In this document: piece by piece, positions 1-7,833 of the stretch
Numbering within the stretch: the stretch's first letter is position 1
How the letters are laid out: each line of letters opens with the position of its first letter
Source: Nitrobacteraceae bacterium AZCC 2146
GTDB lineage: Bacteria > Pseudomonadota > Alphaproteobacteria > Rhizobiales > Xanthobacteraceae
DNA: 64,000 bases
NCBI GenBank assembly: GCA_036924855.1
Contig: JBAGRP010000001.1
Coordinates: forward strand, 2,976,001 to 3,040,000
Direction of reading: 5' to 3'
The notes under the pieces: generated by a model
What the model saw: the letters and a program-made list of their open reading frames with translations, nothing else
What the model was told of the DNA's origin: nothing
Database searches by the model: none
Translations under genes and position numbers: made by a program

Positions 1-172
1 TGAAAATCCCGCCCAGCACCAGCAGCAGCGCCAGTGGAATCCGCACCAGTTTCGACGACGGCTTGCGCAGCCAGCCGACAAATTTCGCCGGCCCTGGCGG
101 CAGCTTGGACTCGAACCACGCAAAATGACGGTCGATCTCGGCCTTGTAGTCGATGGTGTCGTCAGCGTTCAA
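1..172 (-). CDS. Small membrane protein, N-terminal part only (PGPGW-like hypothetical)
   Basis: The gene runs off the left edge, so only the first 57 codons are visible. I place the start at a TTG at 172, because AGGAG lies six bases upstream and no ATG fits the frame. The protein begins with a short charged segment (MNADDTIDYKAEIDRHF). A basic proline-containing stretch follows, then a hydrophobic run (IPLALLLVLGGIF) that looks like the start of a transmembrane helix. It resembles the small rhizobial membrane proteins of the PGPGW type, but no enzymatic motif is seen and the function is unknown. Confidence 0.6.
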   Translation of the reverse strand, partial: MNADDTIDYKAEIDRHFAWFESKLPPGPAKFVGWLRKPSSKLVRIPLALLLVLGGIF

Positions 173-245
173 ATGGCACTCCTGTCGTCAGGAGATGTTG
201 CTTCACGCTGCCGCGGCCAACGTGTCAGTTTGTCGCGCGCCGCAA

Positions 246-563
246 TCAGCTGACGCGGCGCGGCTTCTTCACCTTGCGCGGCTTGATGCTCTGCGGCGTG
301 CGCGCCCGCACCGGCATCAGCTCCGCCGCCGGCTCGCGGAAAAACTGCCTACAACCCGGGCTGAGCTGGGCCCGGTTCTGGATCATGCAGGCGGTGACGC
401 GATCGACATCGGGAATCGCCGAACTGCAAAGCCGGAACGCGTCGTTGGTGCACAATTGCTCCTGATCGGCGGTGTAGGCCTCGCTGGCGGTGGACAGCGT
501 CGAGACGACAATCGTCGTTGCGAGCATCAAACCAAATTGGCAAATCCCGGATCGCGCGATCAT
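246..563 (-). CDS. Exported cysteine-containing hypothetical protein
   Basis: This 105-residue product starts at MIARSGICQF; a purine-rich GGGGGTG precedes this ATG, while the longer reading adds an unlikely leader. Residues 1-30 form a signal-peptide-like hydrophobic segment ending near ASEAYT. The mature part has cysteines in the pattern C-x(6)-C (QLCTNDAFRLCSS), a second CMIQNRAQ and a third SPGCRQFF. This recalls the small periplasmic cysteine-repeat proteins of Bradyrhizobium. The C-terminus is very basic (KPRKVKKPRRVS). The function is unknown; disulfides in the periplasm are an inference from the cysteine spacing. Confidence 0.65.
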   Translation of the reverse strand: MIARSGICQFGLMLATTIVVSTLSTASEAYTADQEQLCTNDAFRLCSSAIPDVDRVTACMIQNRAQLSPGCRQFFREPAAELMPVRARTPQSIKPRKVKKPRRVS

Positions 564-1176
564 GACACCCCCTGTGATGCAAACGGGCGAAAGTGTGAGT
601 GAAGGCGGGCGGATTGGCAAGGCAAGCGCTGCGCCTTGCGGAAGCGTTGCCCCTTGAGACGGCGCTGCCGGATTGCGCGGACAGCCGGCGATGGGATGCC
701 GTGCCTCGCCGTCGCATCATCGAGGACGGCCCAATCTCACAAGCCGGCTGTCATGGAATCTACACGGTCGCGGCAATGGCAATCTATGCCGGAAAACTCG
801 GCCTTACGCGATCAAGCGAATAAGTACCGGCGCCATGCGTGTGAGGACCATGATCCGTTGATGGCAGCCAGGTACAGCTGGCTGCGAAATACGGTGCCAG
901 AGTACTCAAGACATTCGCATACGTCAGAAGCGTGCAATATTGAACAGCATATTAGCAATGAAAAGAGCATGCTTGATTCATCGCTGCATCGTCGATGCAA
1001 CATCGGCGCTGAGAGTGTTGCGATCACGCCGATGATGCAGCCTGCGCATTCCAGCGAGCGAGTGCGTGCAAAAAAGAGACGAGGCCGTCTATCGATGTAC
1101 CGGTGCGGGGAAGCCCCGTGAGCATGAAGACAGCGCACGCCAAAGGAGGGTTGCGTTACTTTGAGGAGGAAGGACG
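564..1176. other. Intergenic stretch without a convincing gene
   Basis: About 610 bases between the exported protein and the first small coiled-coil gene. Frames open on both strands (for example 636-1121 plus and 812-1138 minus), but none has a ribosome binding site, a recognisable domain or normal composition. The right end holds the strong GGAGGAAGG site of the next gene. I see no tRNA or terminator hairpin. Confidence 0.5.
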
Positions 1177-1368
1177 ATGATTACCGAACGAAGCAATCCA
1201 ACGCTCTGGCCACAGGGATTAAATGACGAGGTGCGAATGAAACTTGAAGCTCTCGAAAAGGAAAATAGCGTTTTAAAAGAACTGGTCGTGCGGCTTTCAG
1301 AAACTGTCCTGCGAAATCTTCCCGAAACGAGGCCAATAAATTTGTCGAAGAATTCCGGCGACCACTGA
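1177..1368 (+). CDS. Small coiled-coil protein, paralogue of the gene at 1789
   Basis: A 63-residue protein with a very strong ribosome binding site (GAGGAGGAAGG, seven bases before the ATG). The middle reads as an amphipathic coiled coil (LEALEKENSVLKELVVRLS), followed by ETVLRNLPETR. The core LxxENxxxKxLVxRLxExVxRxx is shared with the 56-residue protein encoded 420 bases downstream, so the two look like diverged duplicates. Base composition is lower in GC than the flanking genes. The function is unknown; a role as a small regulator or partner protein would be a guess. Confidence 0.6.
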   Translation: MITERSNPTLWPQGLNDEVRMKLEALEKENSVLKELVVRLSETVLRNLPETRPINLSKNSGDH

Positions 1369-1528
1369 AAGGCAGAATTTAACCTAGTTCTATTCAATGT
1401 CGGATGCCGGTCAATAATGAACAGCGAGGCCGAACCCGTAAGGTCAAGTTGGTTCCATCACCGCCCCGCGACCAGGCACTGCCGGTGACTGAGAGTCCTT
1501 GTGCTCCCGCCTGTTCGAGGGAAGCGCG

Positions 1529-1759
1529 ATGTCAGCACTGCCACCGTTGTCCGACTCAACGTGCCTTCCGCAATCTCCGTGTCCCAAGTGTCATTCGCAA
1601 ATGAAGCTTTGCCGCATCACGGCGGCGCGCCCGGCTTTCGACTTACGTTTGTTCGAGTGCGGTAAATGCAACCATGTTGAAAGAGTCCTCGTAAAGGCCG
1701 AACCGACTAAATCTCACGCTCTCGGTTGGCTCTTGGGAGAACTCAGGCCACCCGATTAG
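1529..1759 (+). CDS. Zinc-ribbon hypothetical protein
   Basis: A 76-residue protein starting at MSALPPLSD, with GAGGGAAGC ahead of the ATG. Two CxxC knuckles are visible, CPKC near residue 19 and CGKC near residue 44, separated by about 22 residues. This is the usual spacing of a small structural zinc ribbon. Between them lies RITAARPAFDLRLFE, a strand-like segment common in rhizobial proteins of this kind. It sits between the two paralogous coiled-coil genes and may be co-transcribed with the second. No catalytic residues are seen; nucleic acid or protein binding is the likeliest role by analogy. Confidence 0.7.
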   Translation: MSALPPLSDSTCLPQSPCPKCHSQMKLCRITAARPAFDLRLFECGKCNHVERVLVKAEPTKSHALGWLLGELRPPD

Positions 1760-1788
1760 GGCCGCCCTTCTCCAACAAAGAATGCAGC

Positions 1789-1959
1789 ATGGAACAAAAA
1801 CCTCACACGGAAAGGAAGCCCTCTTGTCTCGATCAATTTGAACGGGACGCAGGATCGAAGCAGTCGTGCGAAGACCTGAAAAACGAGAACGGCCGGTCGA
1901 AAAATCTTGTGAGCCGCCTTGTGGAAGCGGTCATCCGAAGCATTACGGGTGAAAAGTAA
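1789..1959 (+). CDS. Small charged coiled-coil protein, paralogue of the gene at 1177
   Basis: A 56-residue protein beginning MEQKPHTERK. Its C-terminal half (LKNENGRSKNLVSRLVEAV) aligns without gaps with the coiled-coil core of the upstream 63-residue protein. It follows the zinc-ribbon gene by 29 bases and a terminator-like hairpin starts at its stop codon. The ribosome binding site is weak (AAAGAATGCAGC), which fits translation coupled to the upstream gene. The function is unknown. Confidence 0.55.
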   Translation: MEQKPHTERKPSCLDQFERDAGSKQSCEDLKNENGRSKNLVSRLVEAVIRSITGEK

Positions 1960-1985
1960 GGCCGCCTCAGTTGGCGGTCTCTTTC
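1960..1985 (+). terminator. Probable intrinsic terminator of the small-gene cluster
   Basis: A stem GGCCGCC / GGCGGTC with a six-base loop begins at the stop codon of the 56-residue gene and is followed by TCTTTCGTT. The U-run is imperfect. Confidence 0.5.
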
Positions 1986-2253
1986 GTTACCGGATCACTC
2001 CGCAGATAGTCCCCTGCAACGCATTGATACCGGAGTGTCGGAGAAGCCGGCCGGCGCGAAGCTCCGGCTTGTCAGGACTCGTTGGCGCCAACGCCGCGAT
2101 CGTCGAGCAGTCGTTGCCACTTTCGGGTGATCGCGAATTTCGTGCCTTCGGTGGGCCTGGCCGATTTCGAGATTTCCACCAGGCCGACGCGGCTGCCGAC
2201 GTTGACAAGCCGTGCGCCGCAGACCGAAGTGCCGGTTCAACAAGGGACATCGC

Positions 2254-2538
2254 ATGAAGGCCTACGTCGTCAACGAAATCACCATCAGCAACCCGGCCTT
2301 GTACAAGACCTATGTCGATCAGATGCCGCAGACCCTGCTGCCGTTCGGTGGCGTGTTTCTGGCCCGCGGCACGCCCGAAGCGATCGCCGGCGAAATTCCC
2401 AGCCCGCGCGTGGTGCTGCTGGAATTCCCGAGCCTCGAGAATGCCAAGGCATGGCGCGATTCCGAGGCCTACACAGAGATCCTGAAGATCCGGAATCAGG
2501 CATCGACGTCGCGGGTGTATGTGATTGAGGGGCAATAG
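2254..2538 (+). CDS. DUF1330 family protein
   Basis: A 94-residue protein beginning MKAYVVNEITI, with AAGGGA seven bases ahead of the ATG. It shows the full DUF1330 pattern: the opening strand, the YKTYVDQMPQTLLPFGG segment, FLARGTPEAIAGE, RVVLLEFPSLENAKAWRDSEAY and a closing EGQ. Length matches the family (about 95 residues). DUF1330 proteins are small dimeric ferredoxin-like alpha/beta barrels related to the EthD/ABM group; their substrate is generally unknown. It appears to be a single-gene unit in a stretch of host chromosome left of the tRNA-His island. Confidence 0.85.
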   Translation: MKAYVVNEITISNPALYKTYVDQMPQTLLPFGGVFLARGTPEAIAGEIPSPRVVLLEFPSLENAKAWRDSEAYTEILKIRNQASTSRVYVIEGQ

Positions 2539-2696
2539 CAGCGAGCGGCTCAACAGCGGCCTCGCTCGCGATTCCTATGCGGCGACTATGCGACAGCCAC
2601 CGGGCCGCTCTCGCATTCCTATGTAAGCCCGTGTGATCACCCTGCTCCGCAGGAATCATCACCATCCGTACGTCCAGACCACGCGCTGACATCGGT

Positions 2697-3149
2697 GTGT
2701 TCGACCCACGAACGGAACGGCGCCATGCGCGCGGTGCCGATCGACATCGTGCAGCACCGTCGGACGCAACCCCGTTGCCCGACAGCAAGGAGGCCGCGAC
2801 GCTGCGGGCATGGTTGCTGTCGCTGCTGCGCTTCGCGGTGACGCTCGAGACCACCGACAGGATCATGGTTCTGGCAGCGGCTACTGAACTCGACAGGGCG
2901 AACCGCGACAACGCCCGGGCATCCGCGTTCCGGTTTTTCACCCGCGCCAGCCTCCAGCTGTGCGACGCGATCACCGAGCCGGCCCTGCCGACCAGCCCGG
3001 CCGTCATTCAGGCCCATCTCGCCCGCATCGCCGACCCGCGCCTGCAGCGCGCCTTCGCCGCGGCACTCGATACCAAGCTCGAAAAGAAAAAACGCGCGAG
3101 CAAATGCCCCGCGAAAAGTGTCGATCTGTGGAAGGGGCTGGAGCGTTAG
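2697..3149 (+). CDS. Hypothetical alpha-helical protein, start uncertain
   Basis: An open frame of up to 150 codons. The first 30 residues (from a GTG at 2697) look like non-coding translation, but from LPDSKEAATLRAWLLSLLRF onward the protein is helical and well composed, with FFTRASLQLCDAI, IQAHLARIADPRLQRAFAAAL and a basic tail (KKKRASKC). The true start is not resolved and the N-terminus may be in another frame. No family is recognised. The gene ends about 140 bases before the left attachment repeat of the island, so it belongs to the host chromosome. Confidence 0.45.
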   Translation: MFDPRTERRHARGADRHRAAPSDATPLPDSKEAATLRAWLLSLLRFAVTLETTDRIMVLAAATELDRANRDNARASAFRFFTRASLQLCDAITEPALPTSPAVIQAHLARIADPRLQRAFAAALDTKLEKKKRASKCPAKSVDLWKGLER

Positions 3150-3287
3150 CGCAACTGCGATGCCTGGCGCCCGGTCAGCCCAGCGATGCCCAGTCCGATG
3201 GCTTGTCAGACTATTTCCAAAGACAGCGCGACCGGCGTAACCGACCGTTTTTGAAGCATTTGCGGGGATGATGAGGGATATCTTGAA

Positions 3288-3304
3288 TGGTACAGTTGGG
3301 TGGG
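3288..3304. repeat. Distal attachment repeat (att) of the tRNA-His island
   Basis: Seventeen bases identical to the 3' end of the tRNA-His gene at 12439-12455. Identity stops abruptly on both sides (TGAA/TACTG here against GGTG/CTCGA at the tRNA), as expected for recombination inside a short core. Confidence 0.88.
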
Positions 3305-3480
3305 TACTGCCAATGCCCAGCTTCAGCGTTGATAAATCTATCGAATTTGGCCGCCTATTGGTGTGGTTTGTAGCGCGATTTTGTATTCGGGGAAAGCCCG
3401 TCACCGCCGTCCGAGAGGTTTCTGCGTTTCGACCCAGTGTTGTGTATGCTGCAGACTGATTCCTTCAGCGAGCATTCACA

Positions 3481-5718
3481 ATGTCCTCTTCATGGGTCAC
3501 ATTCGAAGACAAGGTACGGGCTGTAGCCGAGTCAATTTGGAATAACGCCTGCAATCCCCAGAACATCGGTGGTGTTGACGTCGATGGCGTCATGATCCTG
3601 TCCCGAGACGCTCAGATTTTCATCGAGATGACGGTGCGCCGAGAACTGGACAAGGTTCGGGAAGACATCAACAAGTTACATCTCGCGCGGACCGCCTACC
3701 TGAGCTCCAATCAGTCCTATCCACGGTGCTATTGTGTCGTGAACGGCTCGATTACCCGGGCCATGAAGGACGCTGGAACCGCGCTTAACATCCAGGTCCT
3801 CTCATTTGACGGTTTTGCCAACATTTTCTTTGATTTCGAGAAATACTCGCACGCACGTTTAGCAATGGCCTTCGGAAGCGCCATCAATCCCCTAACCGGG
3901 GCCAGAGATGAAAGAGACTATGTTCCCGTCTCGTATCTGTCTGAAGACTACTCCAAGGATGTGACGCTCTCGGGAGTGGCAGACCTACTGAGGGACGGAC
4001 GAAAAGTCGTTTTGCTCGGCGAATACGGCACGGGGAAGAGCCGGTGTTCGCGAGAGCTCTTTTCGCTGCTCGCAAGCTCTGCAGCTTCTACAAACCTCTA
4101 CCCTTTCGCTTTGGACTTGAGAGATTTTTGGGGCCTGCGCCGCGCCCCAGAAATAATCAATCGACACATTAATGAGTTGGGGCTTGAACCGTCGCTCCAG
4201 ACTGCTGCTATCCGGGCTCTAAATGCCGACCGAGTGATCTTGCTTCTCGACGGATTCGACGAGCTCGGGTCGCAGGCATGGAGCGATGACAGCGAAAAGC
4301 TGCGGGCGATTCGCGCCAAGTCCTTGGAAGGCGTCAAGGAGCTGCTGTCCCGCAGCAAAAAGGGCGCGCTCATCTCAGGTCGTGAGCACTACTTCAACAA
4401 CAACGAAGAGATGTTCACTGCTTTGGGCTTGACAGCCTCTTCAACGGTAGTCGTCCGATGCAAGAACGAATTTACCGAAGAGGAAATGAAGGAGTTCTTC
4501 AAGCGTTATGTGACGGAAGAGCTCTTGATGCCTGATTGGCTTCCTCGTCGACCTCTGGTCTGCCAGACCATTGCCGACATGGAAGAAGATGATCTCGACC
4601 AGATGTTTGGGGTTGGGCAGGACGAACTCAGCTTCTTTGACCACTTCATAAGTGTACTATGCCAAAGAGACGCACGCATCAGCGCTTCGTTTGATGCCGC
4701 TACGATAGAACGCGTTCTTGGCAGGCTCGCGCGCCTAACCCGCAACCGGCCCGCAAACGTCGGCCCGATAACCCTTGGAGATGTCCAGAGCGCGTTCGAG
4801 TCGGTTGTAGGTCAGATGCCCGTCGACGAGGCATCGCTGATGTTGCAAAGACTTCCCGCGCTCGGTCGCGTCAAGTCCGAAACGAATGACCGACAGTTCA
4901 TCGACAGCTACATTCTTGACGGCCTGCGCGCGCGTGATTCGGGCGCTCTGTTCAAAATGGTCGACCGTTCCATGGAGGGTCTGTTTAGCACATCGTTCCT
5001 CAACCCACTTGATGAGTTGGGGCAGCGATTGCTGGCACGCGACATTGTTCCGCACCCCAAGAACGCGCTTGAGATTGCAAAGCGGGCGGCCGCTGGCTCC
5101 AACCGGGTGCTCGCTTGTGACATCGTCGCTGGCTTTCTTCAAACCGAAAACTCGCACGTGAATTTCGAAGGACTGGTCATTAACGATGGCAACTTCCTTA
5201 AACTGGACCTTCGAAAAGCAAGTCCTCAAAACCTCACTATCACCGATACGGCTTTCGGCACGCTGGTTTTGCCTTCTTCGGCACCTTACAACACACTGAT
5301 CAAAGACTCGGTCGCGGAACGCGTCGTGGGTGTTTCATCCCCAACGGCACTCCCCGCTTGGATTACCGGTTTTGAGGCGGACAAGTTCGACTCAACGGAT
5401 AGCATTTCGCGTATCCGACAAATCGGGCTTAAGGCCAACCACGCCATCTTGACAACCATCATTCGGAAAACGTTCTTTCAAAAGGGATCGGGGCGCAAAG
5501 AAGAAGCGCTTTTGCGAGGCTTGGGAGAAGTTGCTGACAAAGGGATGGCCCCCAAGATTGTCAACTATCTGCTGAGCCATGACGTGTTGACCAAATTCAA
5601 GGGGAACGAAGGTTGGGTATACGCGCCGAACAGGAAGCTCGCTGGCAGAATGCGCCAGATGCTGTATGAGCTTCAAACCAGCCAAGACCAGATTTGGAAT
5701 GATGTAGCGTCGCTGTAA
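3481..5718 (+). CDS. STAND NTPase: REase-like N-terminus plus NACHT-type NTPase, probable phage defence
   Basis: A 745-residue protein. Residues 1-120 look like a PD-(D/E)xK-related domain: D33 and D35 in GGVDVDG, then IFIEMT with E49, a basic helix (RRELDKVREDI), and strands CYCVVNG and IQVLSFD. The motif is E-x-T rather than E-x-K, so nuclease activity is not assured. Residues about 150-400 are a NACHT-type P-loop NTPase: Walker A GEYGTGKS at 180-187, Walker B ILLLDGFDE ending at 261, and a sensor-like segment GALISGRE. A helical region follows, then a short strand-rich segment (about 555-595) and a helical C-terminal tail. Bacterial NACHT/STAND proteins with effector N-termini sense phage and trigger self-directed damage; assigning that role here is inference. 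It stands alone, is the gene nearest the distal att repeat and has lower GC than the host. Confidence 0.8.
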   Translation: MSSSWVTFEDKVRAVAESIWNNACNPQNIGGVDVDGVMILSRDAQIFIEMTVRRELDKVREDINKLHLARTAYLSSNQSYPRCYCVVNGSITRAMKDAGTALNIQVLSFDGFANIFFDFEKYSHARLAMAFGSAINPLTGARDERDYVPVSYLSEDYSKDVTLSGVADLLRDGRKVVLLGEYGTGKSRCSRELFSLLASSAASTNLYPFALDLRDFWGLRRAPEIINRHINELGLEPSLQTAAIRALNADRVILLLDGFDELGSQAWSDDSEKLRAIRAKSLEGVKELLSRSKKGALISGREHYFNNNEEMFTALGLTASSTVVVRCKNEFTEEEMKEFFKRYVTEELLMPDWLPRRPLVCQTIADMEEDDLDQMFGVGQDELSFFDHFISVLCQRDARISASFDAATIERVLGRLARLTRNRPANVGPITLGDVQSAFESVVGQMPVDEASLMLQRLPALGRVKSETNDRQFIDSYILDGLRARDSGALFKMVDRSMEGLFSTSFLNPLDELGQRLLARDIVPHPKNALEIAKRAAAGSNRVLACDIVAGFLQTENSHVNFEGLVINDGNFLKLDLRKASPQNLTITDTAFGTLVLPSSAPYNTLIKDSVAERVVGVSSPTALPAWITGFEADKFDSTDSISRIRQIGLKANHAILTTIIRKTFFQKGSGRKEEALLRGLGEVADKGMAPKIVNYLLSHDVLTKFKGNEGWVYAPNRKLAGRMRQMLYELQTSQDQIWNDVASL

Positions 5719-5777
5719 AGGACCCTCTGGTCGCCTTCGGCTTTACCAAAGCTCACTTCGCAGTCGGCCGTTCCTTC

Positions 5778-5819
5778 TACGGTGAGCAAAGACGAGCCAC
5801 GCGCGCGTGGCCTACCGTA
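5778..5819. repeat. Nested palindrome downstream of the NACHT gene
   Basis: A perfect 16-base palindrome GCCACGCGCGCGTGGC at 5796-5811 lies inside an outer inverted pair TACGGT (5778-5783) and ACCGTA (5814-5819). It could terminate the NACHT transcript, although no T-run follows, or be a recombination or operator site for the serine recombinase 114 bases downstream. Confidence 0.6.
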
Positions 5820-5839
5820 ACTCCTCAAGTCATGCAAAA

Positions 5840-5858
5840 CGGAATCCCAGAGATTCCG
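5840..5858. repeat. Inverted repeat upstream of the serine recombinase
   Basis: CGGAATC and GATTCCG separated by five bases, 74 bases before the recombinase start. It is a candidate binding or crossover site, or part of the promoter region; the sequence alone does not decide. Confidence 0.45.
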
Positions 5859-5932
5859 AAACGTTGCTTTTCTTGTCAGCTGCGTTTGTTACAAATTGAT
5901 CTAACGTTCGTTGCGGCATTATGTAACACGGG

Positions 5933-6634
5933 ATGTCTATGGTGGCTGAGGGCAAATTCGTTTCTTACCTACGCGTGTCGACCGACAAGCAAGGGCGCAG
6001 TGGCCTCGGCCTTGAGGCGCAGCGGGAGGCGGTCTCTCGGTATCTCAACGGTGGCCGATGGAAACTGGTGGCCGAATACGTTGAGGTGGAAAGCGGCAAG
6101 CGCAACTCCCGCCCTCAGCTCCAAGCAGCGATCAGCCACGCCAAGGCGACGGGTGCGAAGCTGGTGATTGCCCGCCTCGACCGGCTTGCTCGCAACCTAC
6201 ACTTCGTCTCAAGCCTTCAGGAGCGCGGTGTTGACTTCGTCGCGGCTGACATGCCCGACGCCAACCGCCTCACCATCCACATCATCGCTGCCGTGGCCGA
6301 GGCCGTGGGCCGCACCATCTCTGAGAACACGAAGAATGCCCTGGCCGCCGCCAAGGCCCGGGGGGTGAAGCTGGGCAATCCCAACGGTGCCCGTGCTCTC
6401 CGTGGCAAGCAAACCGGCAATGCGGAAGCCGTGGCAGCGCTCAAGGAAGCCGCTACGCAGAAAGCCGCCGACCTCAAGGGTATCGTGGATGACATACGCC
6501 GCTCGGGCATTACCACGACACGGGGGATTGCCGATGAACTTCACGCGCGGGGCATCAGGGCTCCTCGGGGGGCCGTGTGGCACCCGACTGCGGTGTCGCG
6601 GCTGCTCGCCCGGCTCAACGTCCCCGCCAAGTGA
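5933..6634 (+). CDS. Serine site-specific recombinase (resolvase family)
   Basis: A 233-residue protein with the resolvase/invertase N-terminal domain. Catalytic Ser16 is in YLRVST, followed by GLGLEAQ, and the arginine motif RLDRLAR is at 81-87. The long helix region IAAVAEAVGRTISENTKNALAAAKARG leads into a short Recombinase-type DNA-binding region, ending with a helix-turn-helix-like segment (TTTRGIADELHARGI then HPTAVSRLLARL). Length fits small serine recombinases rather than the large phage integrases. The start could be ATG 5933 or the ATG two codons later. It lies inside a tyrosine-integrase island, so it may be a resolvase or DNA invertase of the element, or a remnant of a second element. 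Inverted repeats precede it. Confidence 0.9.
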   Translation: MSMVAEGKFVSYLRVSTDKQGRSGLGLEAQREAVSRYLNGGRWKLVAEYVEVESGKRNSRPQLQAAISHAKATGAKLVIARLDRLARNLHFVSSLQERGVDFVAADMPDANRLTIHIIAAVAEAVGRTISENTKNALAAAKARGVKLGNPNGARALRGKQTGNAEAVAALKEAATQKAADLKGIVDDIRRSGITTTRGIADELHARGIRAPRGAVWHPTAVSRLLARLNVPAK

Positions 6635-6659
6635 AACCGCTGTACAGGAGAGACCGACC

Positions 6660-6776
6660 ATGACGCCCGCAGCGCTCCTATCCGCCCTTGCGGCAGTTGC
6701 GATTTCGCTGGAGATGACTTTAACCGCTGCGGTGCTTGGCGCGGCAGCACTTTTGATCGCGGGGTATGGCGGGTAG
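6660..6776 (+). CDS. 38-residue hydrophobic membrane peptide
   Basis: A short gene 25 bases after the recombinase stop, with a good AGGAGA site seven bases before its ATG. The product (MTPAALLSALAAVAISLEM...) is almost wholly hydrophobic, with one or two membrane-spanning segments split by a single acidic residue and ending IAGYGG. It is too small to assign. Its position suggests co-transcription with the recombinase. Hydrophobic peptides of this size in mobile elements are often toxins or holin-like, but nothing here proves that. Confidence 0.5.
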   Translation: MTPAALLSALAAVAISLEMTLTAAVLGAAALLIAGYGG

Positions 6777-7130
6777 CGGCCCCTCCCGCGAAACCTTGAG
6801 GCTCCCTACGAATGAGCCTCTCCCACGACACCGGACCCTACTTTGCCCGCCCCCGGCCCCCCGGGCTTCAAATAGTTCCGGTTCAAGGGGCGGGCCGCCG
6901 CCTGACTTACTGCTGTGGTGTGCGCGCTGGAGCCTCAGATTTGAGCCTCATAGATCGGTCGCTGGAAACGCCGCGGCCCCCCGCCTCCCTTTGCACGCTC
7001 ACCTCCATTGATTTCGTTGAGTATTCCTGAAGGCATCAATGGGTTAGCTGGCGAACTACCGGAGTTACGTAGGAAAGGCACCGAGTTGCCTTTCGCTCAT
7101 CACCGCCGCCCACCGATCACAACACCACGA
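6777..7130. other. Intergenic island DNA without a clear gene
   Basis: A 350-base stretch with C-rich segments. A frame at 6812-7030 codes for 72 residues but is proline- and arginine-rich with no family likeness. A hairpin GAGGCTC / GAGCCTC (6798-6820) overlaps its start. I see no RNA gene. Confidence 0.4.
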
Positions 7131-7646
7131 ATGCCTGAACCCGAATCGATTCCCGACACCGCCCCTGACTTCAAGCAAGTCCGCTCCTACCTCCGCACCA
7201 TCCAACAACGTGAGGCCCTCGGTGGCTTCATGAGAGCGGGTTGGTCTCCCGTTGAACTCGCTGAATTCGCACGCCGGACCTGCCTCGTTCCCGGCAAGAC
7301 CCGCGCCGCCGCCGCGTCCTATCGATACGCAATCGAGAGAGGCGCCACCGATCCCTTCGCAGTGGAAACCTTGGCCATCCTGCGTGCTCTGCCGAATCGA
7401 CCGGAGGTACGCTCGGCGGTAAGCCAGCAGAGGCCTGAGGAAACCGATGCGCGCTTTGGGGAGGCTTGTGCTGAACACCAACAACACCTCAACCATGACA
7501 GCCACCCTGAAGGCTCAGGGGAATCCACTGATGCGTTTTTGGTAGCTGGTTGCTGGTTGGAGCACCAAGGCTCCCAAGTCGAATCCTTGGGGCTCTCTCT
7601 GGCCCCCAAAGGGGCACCATTTGAGCCCGCCGAGGCACTCACCTAA
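7131..7646 (+). CDS. Hypothetical island protein
   Basis: Up to 171 residues from an ATG at 7131 (MPEPESIPD); the frame stays open further upstream, so the start is uncertain and no good ribosome binding site is seen. Residues about 15-90 are helical and well composed (FKQVRSYLRTIQQREALGGF, WSPVELAEFARRTC, YRYAIERGATDPFAVETL). The last third is rich in E, H, G and S and probably disordered. I do not recognise a family. It precedes the helicase-like gene by about 190 bases and could belong to the replication or regulation part of the island. Confidence 0.45.
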   Translation: MPEPESIPDTAPDFKQVRSYLRTIQQREALGGFMRAGWSPVELAEFARRTCLVPGKTRAAAASYRYAIERGATDPFAVETLAILRALPNRPEVRSAVSQQRPEETDARFGEACAEHQQHLNHDSHPEGSGESTDAFLVAGCWLEHQGSQVESLGLSLAPKGAPFEPAEALT

Positions 7647-7833
7647 GAGCGGCCCCAGCTCGGTAATAAACAATACTCTACCTCTATGTGCATAAGCCGC
7701 CGACTTGCACGCAGTAGTTGGCACGGTCGCCCAGCGGCCCAATGTGCCATCCCGATCCCAACAATGGGGGGCCAACCTCTAAGAGATAATTCATTAGAGG
7801 GTTCACCCCCATTACTTCTCCGAAGCACCACTC

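Noticed and set aside
636..1121. Open frame of 161 codons in the left intergenic region
   Set aside because: No ribosome binding site, abnormal composition and no family resemblance.
3268..3459. 63-codon frame crossing the distal attachment repeat
   Set aside because: It spans the recombination core, which would make it a chance fusion of host and island DNA.
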